A DNA stretch of 64,000 nt from Nakamurella lactea DSM 19367 (GCF_000426645.1 NZ_KE384549.1:1-64000), one strand, 5' to 3'. Shown: positions 46,562 to 58,007, numbered from the stretch's first letter. Notes: generated by a model not told the origin, from the letters alone. Numbers and translations are program-made.

Positions 46562-47544
46562 TCGGTCGCCCCCTCGTCGAAGGCGCGCAGGATCTCGTCA
46601 GCGGCCTGGGCCGCGCCGAGTTCGCCGGCCAGCACCGCTCGCCGGATCCGCTCGCGAACGCCGGCCACCGCCGGCGAGCGGCTCAATCGCTGGGTGAGTT
46701 CGTCGGTGACCAGCGCCCAGGCCAGTTCGAGCTGCTGGTCGGATCGCTTGCGGGCGAGCCCGTCAGCCCCGAGGTGGTCGGCATGTCGCAGGCATGCCTG
46801 CCAGACCTTCTCGATCCCGTCGCCGGTGAGGGCGGAGCAGGTGAGCACCGGCGGCAGCCAGTCTGCGCCACGGCCGTACACCAGGTGCAGCGCGCCGGTC
46901 AGCTCCCTGGCTGCCGCGGTCGCCTCCACCACCCGGTCGCCGTCGGCCTTGTTGATCGCCACCACATCGGCGATCTCCAGCACGCCCTTCTTGATGCCCT
47001 GCAACTGATCTCCGGTGCGGGCCAGCCCGAGCAGCAGGAAGGTGTCGACCATGCCGGCCACCGCGATCTCGGACTGCCCGACGCCCACCGTCTCGACCAG
47101 CACCACGTCGTGTCCGGCCGCCTCCAGCACGGTGATCGCCTGCGCCGTCGCCCTGGTCACCCCGCCGAGCGTCCCGGAACTCGGGGACGGGCGGACGTAG
47201 GCCCTGGGGTCGGCCGTCAGCTTCGGCATCCGGGTCCGGTCGCCGAGCACCGAGCCGCCGGTCCGGACACTGGACGGGTCGACCGCCAGCACTCCGACCC
47301 GATGCCCGTCGGCGGTCAATCGGCCGCCCAGCGCCTCGATGAAGGTGGACTTGCCGACGCCGGGCACCCCCGAGATGCCGATCCGACGGGCACCGCCGGC
47401 CGCGGAAGCCAAGTCGGACAATAGCTCCCTGGCCATCGCACGGTGATCGGCCCGGGTCGACTCGACGACGGTGATCGCCCTCGACACGGCCGCGCGCCGG
47501 TTCTGTCTGACCCCGTCGGCCAGCGCCTGAACCTGATCGGTCAC
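46558..47544 (-). CDS. meaB: Methylmalonyl-CoA mutase-associated GTPase
   Basis: A 328-residue G3E-type GTPase that protects methylmalonyl-CoA mutase and gates cobalamin loading. The P-loop is GVPGVGKSTFIEAL; further motifs are VLAVDPSSVRTGGSVLGDRT, VLVETVGVGQSEIAVAGMVD (switch region) and AINKADGD for guanine recognition. The C-terminal helical dimerisation arm is present. GTG start, 13 nt after the mutB stop. Its presence right behind both mutase subunits confirms the B12-dependent nature of the operon. Confidence 0.96.
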   Translation of the reverse strand: MTDQVQALADGVRQNRRAAVSRAITVVESTRADHRAMARELLSDLASAAGGARRIGISGVPGVGKSTFIEALGGRLTADGHRVGVLAVDPSSVRTGGSVLGDRTRMPKLTADPRAYVRPSPSSGTLGGVTRATAQAITVLEAAGHDVVLVETVGVGQSEIAVAGMVDTFLLLGLARTGDQLQGIKKGVLEIADVVAINKADGDRVVEATAAARELTGALHLVYGRGADWLPPVLTCSALTGDGIEKVWQACLRHADHLGADGLARKRSDQQLELAWALVTDELTQRLSRSPAVAGVRERIRRAVLAGELGAAQAADEILRAFDEGATE

Positions 47545-47557
47545 CCCGTGGCCGCCG

Positions 47558-49728
<2,171 letters not shown>

Positions 49729-49732
<4 letters not shown>

Positions 49733-51555
49733 GATGTCTCCCCGGCAGCGTTGTTGAGGTATCCGCGAATGCGAACACACAGCGCCGGTATGTCGGCGCC
49801 GATCGCAATGTGGTCGTCCACCAGGACTGTGAGCTCGGCACTCGGTCTCCCGGCGAGCAGAATGGTGCGGGCTCCCGCTGCGCGTAGCGCAACGATGGTC
49901 TCGGGGCCGCGGGCGGCATAGTCGACATCGGTGCCGGTCAGGCAGACGACTTCGGTGACGGACGAATCGTAGGCGGCCAGCACGTCTTCGACATCGGCCG
50001 TCGGTCCCGCGGCAACCTTGGCGATACCGCCGGCAGCCAATGCGTTCGACGCGAACCCGGCGCGCGTCGAGTGGGCCGCCACCGGACCGAGGGTGGCCAA
50101 GAAGACCGGAGCGGACGCCGGTGCGTCGCGCAGTGCCTCGAAATCGGCCGGCCAGCTGAAGCCGGTGAACTCCGCGGCCGGCCGGCGCTGCGGCAACTGT
50201 TCGGTCGGGTTCGGGAACTCGCTGACGCCGGTCAGCGGCGCCTTGCGGGTGGCCAGCCGGCTCCGGAGGTCGTCACGCACCGCGGTGACCCGCTCGAGGA
50301 ACGATCCGTCGGCCAGCGCTTCGACTGCGCCGCCGCTGGTTTCGATCCGGCCGAACTCCGCCCAGGCGGCGGCCGCCAGTTCGTCCGTGAGCTGTTCGAC
50401 GGCCGGTGCGCCGCCCGCCGGATCGGCGACCGCGGCCACGTGCGACTCGCCGATCAGCAGGTGCGAGACGTTCCGGGCGATTCGCCGGCCGAACGCATCC
50501 GGGACGCCGAGCGCGCTGTCGAACGGCAGCACCGTCACCGCCTGGGCGCCACCGGCGCCGGCCGCGAAGGCCGCGACGGTGCCGCGCAGCATGTTGACCC
50601 AGGCGTCGTACCGGCTCATCATCGGCCGGCTGGTCACCGCATGTTGCCGCTGCGGCACCGCGGACGCGCCGGAGAGCTCCAGGACTCTGGCCCACAACTG
50701 GCGTGCCGCACGGAGTTTGGCGATCGCAGGGAACTGGTCGTCGGTCACCGAGTATCGGAAGTCGAGCAGCGCTACTGCCGGGTCGATTCCCGAACCGGCA
50801 TCGGCCAGCGCGCGGAGGTAGGTGACCCCGACGGCCAGCGTCCAGCCGATCTCCTGGGCGTCACCGGCGCCGAGATCGTGTGCCGCGGTCCCGTCGACCA
50901 CCAGCGCGCCGATGCCGTGGTCCGTTGCGCTGGAGGCAATCTCAGGAATCCGGGACAGATCGGCGGACGACCCTGCGCGCAACGCAGCGGCCAGCGGGTC
51001 GGCGCCGAACGAGGTGCCGGTGGCAGGCGTCACTCCGCTGTTCGCCAGGAACGTCGTGAAGGCGGCGCGAGCGGCCGGATCGTTGTCCGGCGAATCCAGC
51101 ACGACCGGCGCGATGTCCAGCAGCACCGGCTCCAGGACGGCGGCGACGTCGGTGGGAGCGGTACCGGCGGCACCGACCGTGAGCACGATCGAGTTCGCGC
51201 CGCCCTCGAGGTCGGCCTGCACCGCCGCCCGCGCCGCGACCGGATCGGGATCGGCGATCCAGCCCCGGATGTCCCAGCCCTCGGTGGTGTCGGTGGACCT
51301 GCGCGCCACGGGAATGCCTGCCGCGGGGTTGCCGACCTCGCGAATCCCGAGCGGTGGGACCGTCAGCCCCTCGATGGTGTGCCGGGTGATTCCGGCGAGC
51401 ACCTCGCCGGCGGCCGGGGCGTCATCCCCGATCGGGAGTCTGCCCGCCTTGCGCAGCACACCGGCGACGCCATCCACCCACTGTTGGTACGTCCCGGTGG
51501 CCACTCCCGCGGTCTCCAGCGGCAGCTGCCCGGACGACGATGTCCTGTCGCTCAT
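49729..51555 (-). CDS. mutA: Methylmalonyl-CoA mutase, small (beta) subunit
   Basis: A 608-residue homologue of the large subunit. It keeps the barrel ([53 protein letters not shown]) but the C-terminal B12-like domain lacks the DxHxxG motif, as is normal for the non-catalytic subunit. I chose the ATG at 51555: TAACAT lies exactly seven bases before it, while the ATG at 51564 would lie inside that box. First gene of the operon mutA-mutB-meaB-acetyltransferase. Confidence 0.95.
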
Positions 51556-51568
51556 GCTCTGCATGTTA
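51556..51568 (-). promoter_or_regulatory. Candidate -10 box for leaderless mutA operon mRNA
   Basis: On the minus strand TAACAT (51568-51563) is followed by GCAGAGC and the ATG at 51555. This decides the start of mutA: the upstream ATG is part of the promoter box and cannot be transcribed in this model. Confidence 0.45.
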
Positions 51569-51661
51569 GGTCCCGGCGGACGCCGATCGGGCCACCGTGG
51601 TCGTGCACCTTCTCACACCGGGCCGCCGGCCCTTGTCGGATTCAGGACCCGCGCCGCGACC

Positions 51662-53149
51662 TCAGGGCAGCGGCCAGGTGTGCACCGGTTCGTTCGAGTG
51701 CATGCCCTCGCAGTACAACTCCAACATCTTGGTCAGCGCCGCCGGCCGGTCCAGTCCGCGGTCCTCGAGCGCCGCGACGGTGTCCGACTGCCAGGACGAT
51801 CCGTTGCGCCTGGTCCGGCACCGACCCGCGACGATGCCGAGGAACTTGTCCCGGACCGCGGTGGACACGCCCCAGCGCACCAGGCCCTCCTCGGCCATCG
51901 GCAACAGGTGACGCAGGATCAGCTCGTCCCACGGCACTTCGCCGAAACCGGGCCAGTAGAAGGTGGCGTCCACCCCGCGGCGGGCGCCGGCATCGAAGTT
52001 CACCTTCGCGGCGTCGAACGTCACCTTGCTCCAGACCGGACGCTCGTCGGCCGAGAGCATTTTCAGGCAGCCGTAGTAGAACGCGGCGTTCGCCAGCACA
52101 TCGGTGACCGTCGGGCCGGCCGGCAGCACCCGGTTCTCCACCCGCAGGTGCGGCCTTCCGTCGACCACGTCGTAGACCGGCCGGTTCCAGCGGTAGACGG
52201 TGCCGTTGTGCAGCCGCAGTTCCTGCAGTTTCGGGGCCACCCCGGAAGCCAGCACGGCTTCCGGGTCCTCGTCCGTGGTCTCCGGCAGCAGCGCCGGGAA
52301 GTACCGGACGTTCTCCTCGAACAGATCGAAGATCGAGGTGATCCAGCGTTCGCCGAAGAACACCGGCGGCCGCACGCCCTGGTTGCGCAGTTCCGGGGAG
52401 CGGGTGTCGGTGGTCTGCAGGAACAGCTCGGTGCGGGTCTCGGCCCACAGCCGCTTGCCGAACAGGAACGGCGAATTCGCGCCGAGCGCCAGCTGCGGCC
52501 CGGCCAGCAGCTGCGCGGCGTTCCAGTTCGCCGCGAAATCGCCCGGCGAGACCTGCAGGTGCAGCTGCACTGAGGTGCAGGCCGATTCCGGGGCGATCGA
52601 GTCGGTCAACATCTGCAGCGACTCGGCGTCCGGCCCGACGCCGGTGATGTCCAGCTCCAGATCCTCCCGCCGGGCGGCGAACACCGCGTCGTCCAGCGCC
52701 TGGTAGCGCGGATTGGCGCTCATCCACTCGCCGGTCAGGTGGTCGGGCATCAGCGTCGGCAGGATGCCCACCATCACGATCCGCGAGTCGGCCTCGTTCG
52801 CCTTGGCCTCGGCGTGGTCCAGCGAGGTGCGCAGCAGCTCTTCCAGCTCCAGCGCGGAGTCGCCGGGCAACGGGCGGGGTGCGACGTTCAGTTCGATGTT
52901 GTAGCGACCCAGTTCGGTCTGGTAAGCCGGGTCCTCGATCGCCTGCAGCACTTCGGCATTCGCCATCGCCGGCTGCATGTCGGGGTGCACCAGATTGAGC
53001 TCGATCTCCAGGCCGGTGAGTGGGCGTTCGAAGTCGAAGTGGTGTTCGACCAGCATCCGTTCGAAGACGTCCAAGCACAGTCGGACCTTCTGCCGGTACT
53101 TCTGCCGCTGCTCGCGGGTGAACGTGCCGCTGGAGATGTCGTCGCCCAT
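51662..53149 (-). CDS. Glutamate-cysteine ligase family protein
   Basis: A 495-residue member of the GCS2-type carboxylate-amine ligases that join glutamate and an amine with ATP. Recognisable stretches are LTGLEIELNLVHPDMQPAMA with the metal-binding Glu residues, ELGRYNIELNVAPRPL, SACTSVQLHLQVSP and FGERWITSIFDLFEENV. This ~500-residue subgroup occurs widely in actinobacteria, often beside enzymes of unknown pathway. A true gamma-glutamylcysteine synthetase cannot be asserted, since many actinobacteria make mycothiol instead of glutathione. The ATG has an AAGAGG site. It is divergent from the M20 peptidase gene. Confidence 0.88.
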   Translation of the reverse strand: MGDDISSGTFTREQRQKYRQKVRLCLDVFERMLVEHHFDFERPLTGLEIELNLVHPDMQPAMANAEVLQAIEDPAYQTELGRYNIELNVAPRPLPGDSALELEELLRTSLDHAEAKANEADSRIVMVGILPTLMPDHLTGEWMSANPRYQALDDAVFAARREDLELDITGVGPDAESLQMLTDSIAPESACTSVQLHLQVSPGDFAANWNAAQLLAGPQLALGANSPFLFGKRLWAETRTELFLQTTDTRSPELRNQGVRPPVFFGERWITSIFDLFEENVRYFPALLPETTDEDPEAVLASGVAPKLQELRLHNGTVYRWNRPVYDVVDGRPHLRVENRVLPAGPTVTDVLANAAFYYGCLKMLSADERPVWSKVTFDAAKVNFDAGARRGVDATFYWPGFGEVPWDELILRHLLPMAEEGLVRWGVSTAVRDKFLGIVAGRCRTRRNGSSWQSDTVAALEDRGLDRPAALTKMLELYCEGMHSNEPVHTWPLP

Positions 53150-53250
53150 GGGACCTCTTCTCGTGCCTGCCGACCCCTGCAGTGTGGCTGGCTGTTGCTG
53201 AATCGGCTACCCGTGAGCCGCGGAGGCGAAGAGTGACACTGGTTCACCGG

Positions 53251-53264
53251 TAGCATCCGGATGC
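53251..53264 (+). promoter_or_regulatory. Candidate -10 box before the M20 peptidase gene
   Basis: TAGCAT at 53251-53256 is followed by eight bases and the GTG at 53265, another leaderless-type arrangement. No ribosome site is seen before the GTG. Confidence 0.35.
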
Positions 53265-54521
53265 GTGAGTGCCGCAGAGACCGATACCGACACGTCCGAT
53301 GCCGTCAGACCCGTCGGTGAGGCCGTTGCCGACCTGGGCGCCGGCCGCGGGCCGGACTGGTTGGACGACTTCCTCGCCGAGCGGCTGGCCGAGCTGATCG
53401 CGCTGCGCCGGGACGTGCACCGTCATCCCGAGTTGGGCTTTGCCGAGCACCGCACCACCGAGCTCATCGAATCCTGGCTGACCCGAGCCGGTATCGAGCA
53501 CCGTCGACTCCCCGGCGGTACCGGCGTGATCGCCGAGATCGGCAGCGGGTCGTCGGTGGTCGCGTTGCGCGCCGACATCGACGGGCTGCCGCTGCGCGAG
53601 ACCAGCGGGCTGCCGTTCAGCTCGACGATCCCCGGCACGGCGCACGCCTGCGGCCACGACCTGCACCTGACCGCCGTGCTCGGCGCCGGGCTCGCCCTGC
53701 ACGCCTCCGGCGCGTTGACCGGCCGGGTCAGGCTGCTGTTCCAGCCGGCCGAGGAGGTGATGCCGGGCGGCGCCGCCGAGGTGATCCAGGCCGGCGGACT
53801 GAACGACGTCGACCAGGCGTTCGCGCTGCACTGCGAACCGCGCACCCCGGTCGGCCGGATCGGGCTGAAGGTCGGCCCGATCACCTCGACCTCGGACCTG
53901 ATCGAACTGCGGATCACCGGTCCCGGCGGGCACACCTCCCGGCCGCATCTGACGGCCGACGTGGTGAACGCCCTCGGCACGGTGATCACCGGGCTCCCGT
54001 TGCTGCTGACCAGGCGGATGGACCCGAGGGCCGGCGCGGTGCTGGTCTGGGGAGCGGTGCAGGCCGGCGACGCGGCCAACGCCATCCCGCAGGAAGGCGT
54101 ACTGCGGGGCACCCTGCGGCTGATGCGGCGAGAGGCCTGGGACGGCGCCGAAGGACTGATCCGCGAGCTGGTCGCCGGACTGCTGGCGCCGACGTCGGTG
54201 AGCTACGACCTGCGCGTGCATCGCGGCGTCCCGCCGGTCGAGAACGATGCCTACGCAACGGCTCTGCTGCGCGCCGGGGTCGCCGCCGCGCTCGGCCCGG
54301 ACGCCGCGATGGACGCCGAACAGTCGACCGGGTCCGAGGACTTCGCCGAAATGCTCGAGCACGCGCCGGGTGCGCTCGCCCGGCTCGGCGTGTGGGACGG
54401 CGTCGGTCCGCAGAGCGACCTGCACTCCGCCGCCTTCACCGCGGACGAACGCGCGATTCCGGTCGGGATCAGGGTGCTGGTGCAGACGGTGCTGGCCGCC
54501 CAGTCCGGCGGCTCGCGGTAA
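53265..54521 (+). CDS. M20-family amidohydrolase / metallopeptidase
   Basis: A 418-residue di-metal hydrolase of the hippurate/IAA-amino-acid hydrolase type. Motifs: LRRDVHRHPELGFAEHRT, VALRADIDGLPLRET, GTAHACGHDLHLTAVLG with metal ligands Cys/His, LLFQPAEEVMPGGA with the catalytic Glu pair, AFALHCEP, and GPGGHTSRPHLTADVV from the dimerisation domain. C-terminal STGSEDFAEMLEHAPGAL supplies the last metal ligand region. The substrate, an N-acyl amino acid or similar amide, is unknown. GTG start with a -10 box eight bases before it. It stands alone. Confidence 0.94.
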   Translation: MSAAETDTDTSDAVRPVGEAVADLGAGRGPDWLDDFLAERLAELIALRRDVHRHPELGFAEHRTTELIESWLTRAGIEHRRLPGGTGVIAEIGSGSSVVALRADIDGLPLRETSGLPFSSTIPGTAHACGHDLHLTAVLGAGLALHASGALTGRVRLLFQPAEEVMPGGAAEVIQAGGLNDVDQAFALHCEPRTPVGRIGLKVGPITSTSDLIELRITGPGGHTSRPHLTADVVNALGTVITGLPLLLTRRMDPRAGAVLVWGAVQAGDAANAIPQEGVLRGTLRLMRREAWDGAEGLIRELVAGLLAPTSVSYDLRVHRGVPPVENDAYATALLRAGVAAALGPDAAMDAEQSTGSEDFAEMLEHAPGALARLGVWDGVGPQSDLHSAAFTADERAIPVGIRVLVQTVLAAQSGGSR

Positions 54522-54563
54522 GCCGAGTCAGTTTCCGGCCGGCGGGTGATGATCCGGGCTGAC

Positions 54564-54703
54564 GGGGCGGGTCAGGTTCCGGCGGACTTGCGGGTGACGA
54601 TCGGGGGCTGACGGGCGGGTCATGTGCCCGACGGCTCGCGGGTGATGAGACGGGCTGACGGGCGGGTCAGGTTCCGGCGGACTTGCGGGTGACGATGCGG
54701 CCG
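54564..54703. repeat. Degenerate ~48-nt repeats running into the 3' end of the SnoaL-like gene
   Basis: Units at 54564, 54613 and 54661 share GGCGGGTCA...GCGGGTGA and GGGCTGACG. The first and third share about 35 almost identical bases, beginning GCGGGTCAGGTTCCGG. The third unit contains the stop and last ten codons of the gene at 54667-55155, so the gene's end seems to have been copied outward. Confidence 0.75.
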
Positions 54704-55155
54704 ATCAGGGACTCCGCGAACGGCCGGTATCTGGTGTTCTGGAACGACGTCAACAGCCACCGGCCGTCGCCGTCACGGACCGCGAGCAGGGTGATGGTCG
54801 ACATCCGCTTGCGGCGCGGCTTCGGCCTGCGCTGCCAGCGCATGATCACTGCGCCGCGAGCGGTCAACAGGGTCAGATCCGGTGTCACGTCACGCATCTC
54901 GGACTGTGACCAGTGCAGGCTCGATCCGCGCAGGAACTTGTCGAACAGTGGCTGATGGGCGTTACGAATCTCGTCCCGACCACGGAGGTGGGTGCCGTCG
55001 TAGGTGACGTAGTCCGCATCCGGGGTGAACAGCGCGGCGTACCCGGCCGCATCGCCGCGCCCCCAGGTGTCGGTGAGTCGATCGAGCAGTTCGGCCGGGG
55101 AGTCGGTGGCCCCCGACTGGTCGGCGGCCTGTCGTCGATGGGTGGGGCTGGTCAT
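54667..55155 (-). CDS. SgcJ/EcaC-like, SnoaL-fold protein
   Basis: A 162-residue protein of the NTF2/SnoaL-like fold. It has AELLDRLTDTWGRGDAAGYA, ALFTPDADYVTYDGTHLRG, the DEIRNAHQPLFDKFLRGS helix and the strand-rich end LLAVRDGDGRWLLTSFQNTR, close to the SgcJ/EcaC oxidoreductase-like family and DUF4440 relatives. A true enzymatic role is not established. Ends within a local repeat. It is divergently transcribed from a MarR regulator across 78 nt that contain two dyads, so it is probably the regulator's target. Confidence 0.85.
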   Translation of the reverse strand: MTSPTHRRQAADQSGATDSPAELLDRLTDTWGRGDAAGYAALFTPDADYVTYDGTHLRGRDEIRNAHQPLFDKFLRGSSLHWSQSEMRDVTPDLTLLTARGAVIMRWQRRPKPRRKRMSTITLLAVRDGDGRWLLTSFQNTRYRPFAESLIGRIVTRKSAGT

Positions 55156-55164
55156 CGCGTATCC

Positions 55165-55199
55165 TTCGATTGATCGAATAGTTCAACGAAGTGAACTAT
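55165..55199. promoter_or_regulatory. Two dyads between the SnoaL-like and MarR genes, candidate MarR operator
   Basis: TTCGAT-TG-ATCGAA (55165-55178) is a perfect 6-bp inverted repeat. It overlaps by one base ATAGTTCA-acgaag-TGAACTAT (55178-55199), a perfect 8-bp inverted repeat. AT-rich dyads in a divergent promoter next to a marR gene are typical MarR operators. Confidence 0.6.
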
Positions 55200-55233
55200 A
55201 CAGGCCGGCCCGACAGGTGGCACAGGGAGATTC

Positions 55234-55686
55234 ATGGACGACCCGAACGACGGCGCGACGGACGGCCCGCTGCTGGGCCGCCGGCTGAGCGCGGCGGTGG
55301 TGATGTTCCACCAGGCGCTGGCCGACCGGATGGGCCTGAGCGCCGCCGACCACAAGGCGCTGGACATCATCGACCGGAGTGGCCCGCTGACCGCCGGAGC
55401 GCTGGCCGAGCAGACCGGGTTGACCCGCAGCGCCATCACCGCGTTGGTCGATCGCCTGGTGCGCGTTGGTTACGCCAGCCGGGACCCGGACCCGGACGAC
55501 CGCCGGCGGGTGCTGATCACCGCAGTGATCGACCACCCGCCGGCGGTCCGCCGGGCCTTCGCCGACCTGGCGACGGCGATGGAGGAGATCCTCGCCGGCT
55601 ACAACCGGTCGGAGCAGGCCGCAATCCGCGGTTACCTGGCGGCCACCATCGAGGTGTTGGAGGAGGCGGCGCGGCGGCTCGGCTGA
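55234..55686 (+). CDS. MarR-family transcriptional regulator
   Basis: A 150-residue winged-helix regulator. VMFHQALADRMGLSAADHKA forms the first helices, LAEQTGLTRSAITALVDRLV the helix-turn-helix with its recognition helix, and GYASRDPDPDDRRRVLI the wing with the DxRxxR pattern characteristic of the family. The C-terminal helix completes the dimer interface. The ATG has a GGGAGA site. It probably represses itself and the divergent SnoaL-like gene; it is convergent with the efflux pump, which has its own TetR regulator. Confidence 0.93.
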   Translation: MDDPNDGATDGPLLGRRLSAAVVMFHQALADRMGLSAADHKALDIIDRSGPLTAGALAEQTGLTRSAITALVDRLVRVGYASRDPDPDDRRRVLITAVIDHPPAVRRAFADLATAMEEILAGYNRSEQAAIRGYLAATIEVLEEAARRLG

Positions 55687-55717
55687 TCGGTCAGGTCATT
55701 GGGCCGCGCGGTTGCGG

Positions 55718-57292
55718 TCACCTGCCCACCTCGACGACTTCGGAGACCGTCCGCTCGGTGGCCGTCATCCGCGGAACCGCCCAGGCCGCAACGACTGCCA
55801 GCGCGGCGACCACGGCGGCCGCCCAGAACAGGATCGAGTTCGCGGACACGGCGGCGTCGATCACCGTCCGGTGGGCATCGGCCGGCAGCGCGGCCAACTG
55901 CGCCGGGCCGAGATCGCCGATGCTCATCCCGGCCGTCCCGGTCGCGGGATGGCTGGTCAAGTAGTCGGAGAACCGGGAGCCGAACAGTGCCCCGAGGCCA
56001 CCGACACCGATGGCTCCACCCACGCTGCGCAGGAACGATGCCGCGCCGGTGGCGGCTCCCACCTCGCCGGCCGGTGCGCTGTTCTGCACCAACACCAGCG
56101 GGGTCTGGAACAACAGTCCGATGCCCGCACCACCCAGCACCATGAACACCGCGGTCAGCAAACCGGGTGTCCCGCTGGTCATCGTCGCCAGCAACGCCGA
56201 CGAGACGGCCAACAGGGCGGTACCGGCGATCATCACCGGACGGAATCGGTTGCCCTTGCTGGTCCAGCCGCCGACCAGCATCGCCACCGCGATCGCCGGC
56301 AGCAGCATCGGCAGCAGCAACAGGCCGCTGTTGCTGGCCGAATGACCCTGCACCACCTGCAAGAACACCGGCAGGTAGTTCATCGAGGCCATCATCACCG
56401 CGCCGGGGGCCAGCGCCATCACACAGAACGCCATCAGCACCGACCGGTTCCGGAACAGATCCAGCGGGAGCACCGGATTCACGGCTCGCCGTTCGGCGTA
56501 GACCGTGGCGGCAACGCCCAGCAGGCCGACCATGGCGGCGCCGATCACCTGCCAGGACAGCCATGGGTACTGGTTGCCGCCCCAGCTGACGGCCAGCACG
56601 ATGCCGGCGGCGGCTACCGAGACCGAGATCAGGCCGGCGACGTCGACCCGGCCGCCGCGGTGGGTCTTGGGAAGTCGCAGCAGTACGGCGATGCCGGTCA
56701 TCGCGATGGCCACCAGCGGCAGGTTCAACAGGAAGATCCACCGCCAGCCGAGGTGATCGGTGATCAGGCCGCCGACCCACGGCCCGATGATCATCGAGAA
56801 CGGTGCCACCGCGCCGAAAACCCCTTGGTAGCGGGCCCTTTTCTCCGGCGGCGCGATGTCGGCCACCGAGGCCAGCAGCGAGGTGAAGGTCATCCCGGCG
56901 CCGATGCCCTGCAGGGCCCTGGCGAGGATCAGCTCCGTCATCGAAGTGGAGATTCCCGACCAGAGCGAGCCGAGGAAGAACACCGCAAGCGCGGCCAGCA
57001 GCAGCCGGCGGCGGCCGAACATGTCGCCGAGCCGGCCGGCCACCACGGTGCCGATCGCCATCGCCAGCAGGAAGCTGGTGGCGATCCAGGCGATCCGATC
57101 GAACCCGCCGAGGTCACCGGCGATGGTCGGCATCGCGGTGGCGGCGACCAGGCCGTCCAGTTGCACCGGGATCAGCGCGAGGACCAGCGAGACCATGATC
57201 GGCCAGAGTTTTCGGCCGCCGGTGCGCGACGGTTCGGCGGGAGCATCGGGCGGGGCGGACGTGTTGGGTTGGGACGAAGGTACAGTCGTCAT
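55718..57292 (-). CDS. MFS multidrug transporter, DHA2 (14-helix) type
   Basis: A 524-residue drug:H+ antiporter. It begins with a 25-residue hydrophilic stretch, then about fourteen transmembrane helices. Motif A-like GRLGDMFGRRRLLLAALAVF lies near 85, the DHA2-type motif LDGLVAATAMPTIAGDLGG near 45, and motif C LQGIGAGMTFTSLLA near 130 with GPWVGGLI. The starting ATG is 16 nt from a TetR-type dyad that overlaps its promoter, and the tetR gene is divergent, the usual arrangement of a substrate-inducible efflux pump. Export substrate unknown. Confidence 0.94.
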   Translation of the reverse strand: MTTVPSSQPNTSAPPDAPAEPSRTGGRKLWPIMVSLVLALIPVQLDGLVAATAMPTIAGDLGGFDRIAWIATSFLLAMAIGTVVAGRLGDMFGRRRLLLAALAVFFLGSLWSGISTSMTELILARALQGIGAGMTFTSLLASVADIAPPEKRARYQGVFGAVAPFSMIIGPWVGGLITDHLGWRWIFLLNLPLVAIAMTGIAVLLRLPKTHRGGRVDVAGLISVSVAAAGIVLAVSWGGNQYPWLSWQVIGAAMVGLLGVAATVYAERRAVNPVLPLDLFRNRSVLMAFCVMALAPGAVMMASMNYLPVFLQVVQGHSASNSGLLLLPMLLPAIAVAMLVGGWTSKGNRFRPVMIAGTALLAVSSALLATMTSGTPGLLTAVFMVLGGAGIGLLFQTPLVLVQNSAPAGEVGAATGAASFLRSVGGAIGVGGLGALFGSRFSDYLTSHPATGTAGMSIGDLGPAQLAALPADAHRTVIDAAVSANSILFWAAAVVAALAVVAAWAVPRMTATERTVSEVVEVGR

Positions 57293-57303
57293 CAGAGCCT
57301 CAC

Positions 57304-57370
57304 TTACTTGTCGACCGGCTAGTTACTAGCCTGCCGACAGGTAAACACAACACTAGCCGGTCGTCAAGTA
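57304..57370. promoter_or_regulatory. TetR operator with three half-sites between efflux pump and tetR
   Basis: Half-site 1 is TTACTTGTCGACCGGCTAGT (57304-57323). Half-site 2 (57325-57344) is its inverse with four to five mismatches. Half-site 3, ACTAGCCGGTCGTCAAGTA (57352-57370), is the inverse of half-site 1 with one mismatch. They cover the intergenic region and likely both promoters. Confidence 0.65.
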
Positions 57371-57414
57371 GGATTTCCGGACCCGGCATGGGCCGAACTT
57401 CGAACGGAGGCACG

Positions 57415-57987
57415 GTGGCGCAGACCAAGCGCAATACGCGGGACGAGATCGTCGCGGTGTCGATGCGGAAGTTCATCGACCAGGGCTACGACAAGACCTC
57501 CTTGCGGGAGATCGCCGACGAGATCGGCGTGACCAAAGCCGCGCTGTACTACCACTTCCGCACCAAGGACGACATCGTCACCGCGGCGATGGACGCGCAC
57601 GCCGCCAGGGTCAATGACCTGATCGAGTGGCTGGAGGGAACGGAGCCGTCCATCGATCGGAACGAGCAGCTGATCGACCGGTTGATCGATCTGTTCAGCG
57701 GCGACTCGGGTCTGGTGATGCGGTTCGGCCAGGCAAACCCCACGTCGATGAGTTCCAAGGACTTCGGCCGGCGACACGTCGGCCAGATCATGCGGCTGAT
57801 GCAGCAGTTGGCCGGACCGGAGCCCGACGCGGCGCAGTCGATCCGGGCCACCCTCGGGTTCGGCGCGCTGGTGATGGGGACGATGCCATCGGAGCTGCCG
57901 GTCGCCGTCGGGACGCCGGACGAGCGCCGTGCCGCCGGCCGGGCACTGGCGTTGGAACTACTGGCGCCGCTGGTAAAGCAGGACTGA
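57415..57987 (+). CDS. TetR-family transcriptional regulator
   Basis: A 190-residue repressor. The DNA-binding domain has the TetR signature DEIVAVSMRKFIDQGYDKTS, LREIADEIGVTKAALYYHF and RTKDDIVTAAMD. The remaining helices form the ligand domain. The GTG at 57415 is preferred, with GGAGG five bases before it; the ATG nine codons upstream would leave no site. It very likely controls the divergent MFS pump through the dyad between them. Confidence 0.94.
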   Translation: MAQTKRNTRDEIVAVSMRKFIDQGYDKTSLREIADEIGVTKAALYYHFRTKDDIVTAAMDAHAARVNDLIEWLEGTEPSIDRNEQLIDRLIDLFSGDSGLVMRFGQANPTSMSSKDFGRRHVGQIMRLMQQLAGPEPDAAQSIRATLGFGALVMGTMPSELPVAVGTPDERRAAGRALALELLAPLVKQD

Positions 57988-58007
57988 TCCGGCTGACGGC
58001 GCCGTTC

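Noticed and set aside
50071-52107. Long plus-strand frames opposite mutA
   Set aside because: Composition-driven shadows of a clear methylmalonyl-CoA mutase subunit.
55712-57322. A 536-codon plus-strand frame opposite the MFS transporter
   Set aside because: Gln/His/Arg-rich mirror of the hydrophobic transporter sequence; no ribosome site and no motif.
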